The notes under the pieces: generated by a model
Seen by the model: only the letters and a program-made list of their open reading frames with translations
The model's database searches: none
What the model was told of the DNA's origin: nothing
Origin: an uncultured Planctomycetaceae bacterium
GTDB taxonomy: Bacteria; Planctomycetota; Phycisphaerae; UBA1845; UTPLA1
DNA length: 11,957 nt
Assembly (NCBI GenBank): GCA_938008425.1
Contig: CALLKH010000338.1
Coordinates: forward strand, 1 to 11,957
Reading direction: 5' to 3'
Position numbers and translations under genes: made by a program
Shown: one piece after another, positions 5,815 through 11,957 of the stretch
How the letters are laid out: every line of letters starts with the position of its first letter
Numbering within the stretch: position 1 is the stretch's first letter

Positions 5815-8133
5815 GTGAATGACATGAAGGAAAAGGACTACACGGATATGCCCGGCTACCCCAAGGACATCGATCCATTTGCATCGTTCATGAAAGAGAA
5901 GTCCGATTCCGGGTCTTCGTCTTCCAAGGCCGGGTTCGCGACGGGCATTGCGCCGGACGCGCCGGATGGCGGCGAGATCGATCATCCGGGCGCGGGCACC
6001 GCAACGAACCCGATCATCGAGGATATCGTCAAGGACTATCGCATCGTCCGGACCGTCAGCGAGACCTCGACCAGCATCGTCTACAAGGCCGAGGACATTC
6101 GCACCAAGCGCCGCGTGGCCATGAAGGTCATTTACAACCGCGGCATTCCGGATTTTGAGAGAATCAACCGCGCTCGCGTCGAGATCGAGCGCATGCGGCA
6201 CCTGTCGCATCCCGGCATCGCTGCGCTGCTCGACGCCGGAATGACAAATGAGGGGCACTGCTACTTCGTCAGCGAGTTCATCAAGGGCGTTTCGCTGAGC
6301 GAGTACATTTCGATTCACAAGCTGTCGCAGGACGATCGACTCGCGATCTTCGCCCGAATCTGCGAAGCGATTCACTATTCGCACCAGAAGTGCCTGCTTC
6401 ACCGCGATCTTCGGCCGAGCAACATCATCATCGACGGCAAATGCAATCCGAAGATCGTCGGATTCGGCGTTGCCGGCGTGACCGACGTCGACGTCGGGCC
6501 GGCGAAGGAGGGTTCGGGCAAGCGGGAGCTGCGCGAGTTCCTGGCATACAAGAGCCCGGAACAGGTCGCGGGTCGGCTGTTTGACATCGACGTGCGCAGT
6601 GAAGTCTACAACCTCGGCGTCATCCTGTACGAACTTCTCACCGACCGGTTGCCTTACGATTGCAATTCCGAGAATGGAAAGGAGATCGTCGAGGCCGTCG
6701 TCAATGAGATGCCGCCGAAGCCCAGCTCGGTCAAAGCCCATCTGCGCGGCGACCTGGAGGCGATCACCCTGAAGGCGCTGGAAAAGCAGCCGACGGATCG
6801 CTATCAGACCGTGGCGGCGCTGTCGTACGACCTGGAAAACTACTTCGATCAGCGGCCCGTCGGCGCCCGCCGCGCGGGGGCGCTCTACGAGTTTCGAAAG
6901 CTGGCGACCCGCTACAAGTCGAGAACGATTTCCGTCGTCATCACCACGCTCGCGGTTCTCGCGTTCGGTGTTCACATTCACACGACGACGCGCCAGGCTG
7001 GTCAGCTCCTGGTGACGGAAGTCGAGCAGCGGGCCGCAAATGAAATTGCCCAGCACGCGATGGCGAAGCAATTCGCCATCGAGGAGATGAGGAATGCCCA
7101 GGCCTCGATGGAAGAGGCCCGGGCCGAACTCGATCGGATGCGGAAGCGGATTCAAAATGTTCAAGGCGAAGCCGAGGCCGTCGATGATCGCCTGGATCAG
7201 CTGGCCGAGCGGGCCGAACGCGCCGAATCGCGCGCCCAGGTATTCGAGCGAATGGCGCGATTCTGGGTGGAGAGGCTGGGCGCCTCCGGCGGCCGGAAGG
7301 TTCGGCCGACGGTGGACACGGGCAGCCTCATGGACGGCGCCGTGGCGGACGCGCAGAAGGAGTTTGCCGATGCGCCGCTTGCCAGGGCGTCGATCCTGAA
7401 CGATGCGGGCGGGTTCTATGCCGGCATCGGCCGCAACGAGGACGCCATTCCGATTCTCGAAGACGCGCTGCGAACCCGGGGCGGTGAACTTGGTGACACA
7501 CACCCGGATACGATTGACACATTGAACACCCTGTCATCGACTCTCTTCCGCGCCAAACGTCCGGCGGATGCCGAGCCTTTCGCGCGACGACTGGTCGATG
7601 CGACGCGGGAGGTCTTCGGGCCTGACGACGGTCGCACGCTGACGGCCATGAACAACCTCGGAATGACGCTCATTCCGCAGGGCAAATTCAATGAGGCGGA
7701 GCAGTACCTGCGGGAAGCGCTGGAGGGCCGTCGCAAGACCCTCGGAGAGAAGAGCCGGAAGACCGCCGCGACCTGGCAGAACCTGGGCCTCGTGTATTTT
7801 GAGCAGGAAAAGTTCGAAGATGCGGCCGGCGCGTTTCAATCGGCATTGGAAGTCCTTCAGGAGCGTGCACCGACCGGGAGCATCGCGCTCTGCGAAGCCC
7901 GCGTTCGTCTCGGCGCGAGCCTGTTGAAGCTGGAGCGGTACAACGAGTCGATCGCGGCGCTGAGGACCGCGGCGGAGGGACTCTCGGCGAAGCTGGGTGA
8001 CTCTCATCGGGTCACGCGTGATTGCCTCACGATGCTGGCGGACGCGCTGGAGCGATCCGGCGACGCGGACGGCGCCGCGACGGTTCGAGCCCGACTCGGG
8101 TCCGATTCCACGAATTCGCCGGCGCCGAACTGA
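5815..8133 (+). CDS. Membrane-anchored Hanks-type Ser/Thr kinase homologue with TPRs, probable pseudokinase
   Basis: This 772-residue protein has a disordered N-terminus (1-70), a kinase-like domain (about 74-346), one membrane segment (about 372-388), a charged coiled coil (about 400-480) and five or six kinesin-light-chain-type TPRs of about 42 residues (about 526-765). Conserved kinase residues present are K104 (VAMK), helix-C E123, H196-R197-D198, N203 and the SPEQ after the activation loop. However, the DFG motif reads G216-F-G, so the metal-binding Asp is missing; the nucleotide loop (82-87, SETSTS) has no glycine; and the usual HRDLKPxN lysine is Arg (R200). Weak or no phosphotransfer is therefore expected; a binding or scaffolding role is inference. 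The single membrane span would place the kinase-like part and the TPRs on opposite sides. GTG 5815 gives the longest form; ATG 5824, preceded by GGCGGTGA, is an equally good start. It follows the Tad secretin by 99 bases. Confidence 0.88.
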   Translation: MNDMKEKDYTDMPGYPKDIDPFASFMKEKSDSGSSSSKAGFATGIAPDAPDGGEIDHPGAGTATNPIIEDIVKDYRIVRTVSETSTSIVYKAEDIRTKRRVAMKVIYNRGIPDFERINRARVEIERMRHLSHPGIAALLDAGMTNEGHCYFVSEFIKGVSLSEYISIHKLSQDDRLAIFARICEAIHYSHQKCLLHRDLRPSNIIIDGKCNPKIVGFGVAGVTDVDVGPAKEGSGKRELREFLAYKSPEQVAGRLFDIDVRSEVYNLGVILYELLTDRLPYDCNSENGKEIVEAVVNEMPPKPSSVKAHLRGDLEAITLKALEKQPTDRYQTVAALSYDLENYFDQRPVGARRAGALYEFRKLATRYKSRTISVVITTLAVLAFGVHIHTTTRQAGQLLVTEVEQRAANEIAQHAMAKQFAIEEMRNAQASMEEARAELDRMRKRIQNVQGEAEAVDDRLDQLAERAERAESRAQVFERMARFWVERLGASGGRKVRPTVDTGSLMDGAVADAQKEFADAPLARASILNDAGGFYAGIGRNEDAIPILEDALRTRGGELGDTHPDTIDTLNTLSSTLFRAKRPADAEPFARRLVDATREVFGPDDGRTLTAMNNLGMTLIPQGKFNEAEQYLREALEGRRKTLGEKSRKTAATWQNLGLVYFEQEKFEDAAGAFQSALEVLQERAPTGSIALCEARVRLGASLLKLERYNESIAALRTAAEGLSAKLGDSHRVTRDCLTMLADALERSGDADGAATVRARLGSDSTNSPAPN

Positions 8134-8227
8134 CCATAGCAGCGCGCGAAAGCCCGATGCACCCGCTCGACGCGCTGTTCGACCGGCGTCCCATATCTCC
8201 CGCCCCGAATGGGAAGCAATTGCAGCC

Positions 8228-8244
8228 ATCTCCCCTTGGGAGAT
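8228..8244. other. Short perfect hairpin
   Basis: ATCTCCC and GGGAGAT are exact reverse complements separated by the three-base loop CTT. No T run follows on the plus strand, so it is not a standard intrinsic terminator. It lies about 95 bases after the kinase-like gene stop and could be a 3' end structure or chance. Confidence 0.3.
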
Positions 8245-8423
8245 TCCTCATCATCCCGCTCTGAATCGCCGACCCAAGTTCCCAGAAGGGGCGCATTGCC
8301 TCCCGCGCCGTGTTGTTGTGCGTGCATGGGCATGTGTCATTGTCTCGCACCGGCGTTCATGCGCCCGAACCGTCGGCGGCGGATTGAGACGTCCGGCGAA
8401 ACGAATCCGCAGCCGCGCATGTT

Positions 8424-8428
8424 GAGGG
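8424..8428 (+). promoter_or_regulatory. Ribosome binding site of the PilZ-receiver-HPt gene
   Basis: GAGGG lies nine bases before the GTG at 8438 and supports this non-ATG start. Confidence 0.55.
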
Positions 8429-8437
8429 AAGCCGCTC

Positions 8438-9595
8438 GTGGGTACCCAGATCAAGCTCGTCAAGACGCTTCGCCTTTCAGACAAGGAACTGAAGGCGGTC
8501 CTCGACCGGCTCGACACGGCCGTCGACGATTCTCATCGGCGCAAGCGTCGTTCCGAACGATTCGAGTACCGGTTGAAGGGCTGCGTGGTCACGCCGCATT
8601 TCACCGGGAAGGAGATTTCAACCGCCTACCTGGTTCCCTCGCGGGACATCAGTGCCGGCGGCATGTCGTTCCTGCATGGCGGCTTCATCTATCCGGGGAC
8701 GCGCTGCACGCTTCAGCTCATCACCAAGTCCGGAACATGGAAGAATCTTGAAGCGAAGGTGATCCGCTGCGATCATGTCAGCGGTGCGGTTCATGAGGTC
8801 GGCGTCGAGTTTGATGCGGCGATTGATCCCGCGGAGTATTGTTCAAACGCCCTTAAGACACGCGTACTGCTCGTTGAGGACGATCCATCCACCGCGCGGC
8901 TGGCCAAGCTCTTTCTCACCCAGCTCCGCGCCGAGGTGGAACATGCGCCGGATGGGGCGAAGGCCGTGGAACTTGCGACCGCCGGCACGTTCGATGTCAT
9001 CCTGATGGACATTGACATGCCCGAAGTGGACGGACTGGCCGCCACCGCAAAGCTTCGCAGTCAGGGCTATTCCGGAACCATCTTCGCCGTAACAGCCATG
9101 ACAGAACCCGGCGACAGCGAAAAATGCATCGAGGCCGGTTGTGATGGGTATTACCCGAAGCCGTATGGGCGGGAACTTCTCGCGACCATCATTGACTCGC
9201 TGCATCAGAAGCCAATCGTCAGCTCGCTGGCCGAGGACCTCTCGATGACGGAGATCATTCGGGAGTTCGTCGAGGAGCTGCCGCCGAAATTGCAGAAGAT
9301 CGAAGCGGCTGTTCAGGCGAGCGACCTTCCGGCGCTGCAGAAGCTCTGCCGTTCACTCAAGGGTGAGGCGGGGGGATACGGCTTCGAGCCGATCTCGAAC
9401 GCCGCCGCGAATGTGGAGAAGGCGGTGATCGCTCAGACCGAGGCGAGTGAAATCAAGAAGCTCACCGACCAGTTGATCAAGCTCGCGCACCTCGCCAAGT
9501 CTTCGCCGCGCCGCGAGCAGACTCCCGAGGAACCAGCAGAGGCCGCGGCCGAGGCGCCCGTGGAGGCCGAGGCCGAGGCCGGCGCCGAGGCGTAG
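8438..9595 (+). CDS. PilZ-receiver-HPt-like signalling protein, HPt phospho-His replaced
   Basis: This 385-residue soluble protein joins three signalling modules. The PilZ domain (about 36-130) has R37-R-S-E-R41 and D70-I-S-A-G-G75, the c-di-GMP signature. The receiver (about 141-250) is intact: E147-D148-D149, phospho-acceptor D191 in LMDIDMP, the VTAM Thr, and K241-P. A helical HPt-like domain (about 252-350) contains the core LCRSLKGEAGGYGF; the canonical core is AHxLKGxAG, so Arg305 stands where the phospho-accepting His is expected (codon CGT at 9350-9352). A Glu/Ala-rich tail follows (about 360-385). No output DNA-binding or enzymatic domain is seen. The protein could read both c-di-GMP and receiver phosphorylation, with the HPt-like part acting only as a docking or dimerising helix bundle; this is inference. 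The GTG start has a GAGGG nine bases upstream. Its neighbours are the kinase-like gene upstream (304 bases) and a convergent glycosidase gene downstream. Confidence 0.9.
   Translation: MGTQIKLVKTLRLSDKELKAVLDRLDTAVDDSHRRKRRSERFEYRLKGCVVTPHFTGKEISTAYLVPSRDISAGGMSFLHGGFIYPGTRCTLQLITKSGTWKNLEAKVIRCDHVSGAVHEVGVEFDAAIDPAEYCSNALKTRVLLVEDDPSTARLAKLFLTQLRAEVEHAPDGAKAVELATAGTFDVILMDIDMPEVDGLAATAKLRSQGYSGTIFAVTAMTEPGDSEKCIEAGCDGYYPKPYGRELLATIIDSLHQKPIVSSLAEDLSMTEIIREFVEELPPKLQKIEAAVQASDLPALQKLCRSLKGEAGGYGFEPISNAAANVEKAVIAQTEASEIKKLTDQLIKLAHLAKSSPRREQTPEEPAEAAAEAPVEAEAEAGAEA
9539..9592 (+). repeat. Degenerate GAGGCC hexamer repeat encoding an Ala/Glu-rich tail
   Basis: The 3' end of the PilZ-receiver-HPt gene consists of imperfect GAG-GCC units, including three in tandem (GAGGCCGAGGCCGAGGCC). 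They encode alternating Glu and Ala. This looks like slippage-prone low-complexity coding DNA rather than a mobile repeat. Confidence 0.6.
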
Positions 9596-9660
9596 ACGAA
9601 TGAATCCGCTGAATCTTCGGCCTGCCCAAGAAGCATCACGCTCGCGGAGGCGCCAGGGTC

Positions 9661-11957
9661 CTAACCTGCGAGCAGGCACTCAACGAATATCGACAAATCG
9701 GCCGCATCGTTCGACTGATCTCCGTTCATGTCCGCGGCCACGCGGTGGTCGTCGTCCACATCAATTCCAAGCAGCACATTGATGAACAGTGCCTGATCGA
9801 AGGCGTCGGCGTCTCCATCGTCGTCGATGTCGGCGCACAGCCGTGGAAACAGTCTGAAAGTTCTCATCTGCTGCCGGGCGAAGGCCGGAGAGATTCCGGC
9901 GGCGGTCGTCGGCTCGTCGGCCACGTCGGTCTCAATGTGCGTCGTCACCCTGGCGCTGCGAATTCGTCGAGGGGCGAGTTGAATGTCAGTCGTTGTGCCT
10001 GATTCCCTCATGCTCCAGAGGCGGGCGATGAGTCCCTGGTCTATGCCTTCCTCGGCCGGCTTGAAACACCAGAGTAAAACGTCGGGATTCGAAGCGACGA
10101 CGGCCGAAAGGCTCGCTTCCGGCAGCCTCGGGCTGCCTCCGGTCACGAGGCCGGCCACGAGTGGGTTTTGATGCTCGAGTGCCATTCGCATGGCGTCCGA
10201 GGAGTCGTACTGGTCGTGCACCCGCAGGGCGAAGCGGTGGATGAAGAGTGAATCGCCTCCTTGATTCGAAATGCCGTTGTTGCCGTTCGCGACCCGGCCA
10301 CCCGCGAGCGCGGTGATCGACGGCGTCGAGACGTCGAGCATGGAGGTGGTGCTGCCGCCCAGTCGAAAGAACGCCGCATCCGCATTTGACAGGGTGACGC
10401 CGATGCCGCCGTCGCCGGTGATGTCGGCGAAGTGGTTGAACGTCAGCCAGTCGTACCGGGCGTTTCTCGGAGAGTAGTCGCCGCCGGATGTCGAGAGCGC
10501 GGCAGTCAGAATCGCACCGACCTCCTCGTGCCTCACGATCGGCGAAGTCAGATTGAAGCCGAATGCGTAGGTCTGCGTCGTGCTGAAGTTCTGGGTGATG
10601 CGATTCTCAATGTCGATGCGATCCGCGCCGCGATAGACCGTCACGCGAGTGGTATGCGCCACGGGCGACGGTGCGACGGCCGTCAGCGTCACCGAGACCG
10701 GGCCGGCGTTCTCGATCGTCACCGTTCCGGCGGACGCGCCGAGATCGCTCATGGTTCGGCCCGAGAGCGTCTGCACAAACTCACGATCGCTGCGCGTGTG
10801 ATCGATGAGGCTGGTGATCGCGCCGTTGGGTGCGACGGTGATCTGATACTGAGCATGATCCATGATCTTCGCGTCGCCCGCGGTGTCCGTGACGGTTGCC
10901 GCGTTCGGATAGGTCTGTCCTGCGCCCGGGCGAATCTCATAGACGCGGTATCCCACCGAAGGCACGTTCTCGGCGCGGATGCGAAGATAACTCTGGCCAT
11001 TCAGGCTCACGACCTGCGACGGTGTTTCGAGTTGAGTCTCGACGTCCACGATGTGGAAGGGCGTTGGACCTCCGTAGGGGAAGTCAGCGGCGTCACTGCG
11101 CGGCCAGCCGAGCGGATTGAAGACGAAGATCCGGGGGTTGGAGCCGCCGGTCGGAATCAAGTCGCCGAGTGCCGCGGCTGCGTCGTCGTGCAGAGTGTTC
11201 ACATAGGATTCGATTTCATCGGTGATGGCATGCTGCCACGCGATTCGTTTCTGAATGCCCGTCGAGCCGGTCGGCGGGCCGACCATGCCGAAATCGTGCT
11301 CCCAGAAGAGGCCCCAATTCATGAAGGCCTGATCGCGGGCGGCTTCGCGGCCATTCATCAAGCCGGGATCGAAGAGACTGACGACGGCCGCCATGGCTTC
11401 CGCGGCGCGGAGTTTCTCCACGGCGCGTTTCGCGCGGGCGGTGACCTCGGCCATGCAGGCGGTGTAGAGCTCCCACTCATTACCGAAGCTGACCGCCTTC
11501 GCGGGAAGTGAACGGAGGTTGTGGGTCGCTTCAAAGTCGGCGAAGAAATCGATCTGATTGGAGACGATGACTTGCCTTGCGGCGTTCGTGGCGTTCTGCG
11601 CGACGGTGACGAACTGATTCGTCTGGGTTTGAAGATCATCCCAGCCCTTGCCGAAACAGCCGATGACGTCGTACGGATATCGGGCGGCGAAGCCGTTGAA
11701 CGGGGCGTTGGCGGTGACAGTGTCAATGACCGAGGATGGGTTTCGCGCCTCGGCGTACCCGCCCATGCTCTGGTTGCCGAAAAGCATGGAATTCCACTTC
11801 ATCAGAACCTCGGCGCCATCGGGACCCTGTGCCCGGTATATGTCATGTTCCCGGTCCCACGCGTCCGGCACCTTTGAATCGCAGCCGCAGATTCCCTTCC
11901 AACTGTATCGTGCGCCCGAACCGGCCCAGAGCGATGTCAGCCCCATCGGCTGGGTTT
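9661..11957 (-). CDS. GH38-type alpha-mannosidase with C-terminal dockerin-like module, 5' end missing
   Basis: The frame is open from a TAG at 9661-9663 to the right edge, about 764 codons. The ATG at 11944-11946 is internal, because codons upstream of it remain open and coding-like, so the true start lies outside the window. GH38 features are VSFGNEWELYTACMAEV, then the helical middle-domain stretch TARAKRAVEKLRAAEAMAAV, GREAARDQAFMNWGLFWEHD, then an all-beta C-terminal region (NPRIFVFNPLGWPRSD, VPSVGYRVYEI, RVTVYRGADRIDIENRI). Typical GH38 enzymes remove alpha-linked mannose by a retaining mechanism; the nucleophile and acid/base region lies mostly upstream, so activity cannot be judged. 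The last about 57 residues form two calcium-loop repeats like dockerin type I. Such C-terminal modules are frequent on secreted planctomycete proteins, so export is expected, but no signal peptide can be seen. It converges with the PilZ-receiver gene across 65 bases without a clear terminator. Confidence 0.82.
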   Translation of the reverse strand, partial: TQPMGLTSLWAGSGARYSWKGICGCDSKVPDAWDREHDIYRAQGPDGAEVLMKWNSMLFGNQSMGGYAEARNPSSVIDTVTANAPFNGFAARYPYDVIGCFGKGWDDLQTQTNQFVTVAQNATNAARQVIVSNQIDFFADFEATHNLRSLPAKAVSFGNEWELYTACMAEVTARAKRAVEKLRAAEAMAAVVSLFDPGLMNGREAARDQAFMNWGLFWEHDFGMVGPPTGSTGIQKRIAWQHAITDEIESYVNTLHDDAAAALGDLIPTGGSNPRIFVFNPLGWPRSDAADFPYGGPTPFHIVDVETQLETPSQVVSLNGQSYLRIRAENVPSVGYRVYEIRPGAGQTYPNAATVTDTAGDAKIMDHAQYQITVAPNGAITSLIDHTRSDREFVQTLSGRTMSDLGASAGTVTIENAGPVSVTLTAVAPSPVAHTTRVTVYRGADRIDIENRITQNFSTTQTYAFGFNLTSPIVRHEEVGAILTAALSTSGGDYSPRNARYDWLTFNHFADITGDGGIGVTLSNADAAFFRLGGSTTSMLDVSTPSITALAGGRVANGNNGISNQGGDSLFIHRFALRVHDQYDSSDAMRMALEHQNPLVAGLVTGGSPRLPEASLSAVVASNPDVLLWCFKPAEEGIDQGLIARLWSMRESGTTTDIQLAPRRIRSARVTTHIETDVADEPTTAAGISPAFARQQMRTFRLFPRLCADIDDDGDADAFDQALFINVLLGIDVDDDHRVAADMNGDQSNDAADLSIFVECLLAG
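9664..9834 (-). other. Dockerin type I-like calcium-binding module of the GH38 protein
   Basis: Two loops with the spacing of EF-hand-like dockerin repeats are seen at the extreme C-terminus: DIDDDGDADAFD followed by a helix (QALFINVLLG), and DMNGDQSNDAAD followed by a helix (LSIFVECLLAG). Asp or Asn occupies the calcium-coordinating positions 1, 3, 5, 9 and 12 in both loops. In planctomycetes such modules are widespread without classical cellulosomes; the partner is unknown. Confidence 0.75.

Larger units (their letters stand above)
8134..8437. other. Intergenic gap between kinase-like gene and PilZ-receiver gene
   Basis: These 304 bases contain only short open frames without recognisable content. 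Visible structures are a perfect hairpin (8228-8244) and an eight-base palindrome GCAATTGC (8216-8223). No convincing sigma-70 promoter is seen, but the length suggests that the downstream gene may have its own promoter. Confidence 0.4.

Noticed and set aside
4894..7503. A very long minus-strand open frame (869 codons) antisense to the secretin 3' end and the kinase-like gene.
   Set aside because: It crosses the gap between two genes with clear protein-family motifs on the plus strand. Its translation is rich in Arg, His, Leu, Val and Asp with no recognisable domain, as expected for the mirror of high-GC coding DNA.
8298..8340. A sigma-70 promoter using TTGTTG as the -35 box before the PilZ-receiver gene.
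   Set aside because: At 17-base spacing the -10 position reads GTCATT, which matches TATAAT poorly.
9596..9675. A bidirectional terminator between the convergent PilZ-receiver and GH38 genes.
   Set aside because: The only hairpin seen (CCTGC-GA-GCAGG) has a two-base loop, lies in the GH38 3' coding end, and lacks a T tract.
10432..11511. A 359-codon plus-strand open frame antisense to the GH38 gene.
   Set aside because: The opposite strand encodes a continuous GH38-type protein; the antisense product has only mirror-type composition.

Overview
The window is GC-rich, single-copy bacterial DNA with eight protein genes, two of them cut by the window edges, and no RNA gene, mobile element or CRISPR array that I can see. 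Three things together suggest a planctomycete (possibly Phycisphaerae-like): a membrane-anchored Hanks-type kinase fused to kinesin-light-chain-type TPRs, a secreted glycoside hydrolase ending in a dockerin-like calcium-loop repeat, and mostly weak or absent Shine-Dalgarno sites. The taxonomic call is inference; no marker gene is present.

Left block, minus strand (1-2828): cpaE (Tad pilus localisation ATPase with a receiver-like N-terminus), then wecB (UDP-GlcNAc 2-epimerase), then the N-terminal part of a GT-B glycosyltransferase running off the left edge. The gaps of 41 and 71 bases suggest one transcript. A 268-base divergent intergenic region (2829-3096) separates this block from the plus-strand block.

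Central block, plus strand (3097-9595): a small PilZ protein, a CpaC/RcpA-type Tad secretin with a long acidic N-terminal insert, a TPR-fused Ser/Thr kinase homologue, and a PilZ-receiver-HPt protein. The right edge (9661-11957, minus strand, convergent) holds the C-terminal part of a GH38-type alpha-mannosidase with a terminal dockerin-like module.

How the genes may work together: cpaE and the secretin are parts of a Tad (Flp) pilus machine whose motor, inner-membrane and pilin genes lie elsewhere. They are flanked by two PilZ proteins with intact c-di-GMP signature residues, which suggests second-messenger control of pilus assembly or of surface attachment. The most notable point is that the phosphate-handling domains next to this machine are degenerate at key residues. 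The kinase has GFG instead of DFG and no glycines in its nucleotide loop. The HPt domain has Arg where the phospho-accepting His should be. The CpaE P-loop lacks its lysines, though this is partly typical of the family. The locus could therefore be a signalling hub that works by binding and scaffolding rather than by phosphotransfer; this is a hypothesis. The epimerase and glycosyltransferase point to surface polysaccharide or glycan made alongside the pilus.
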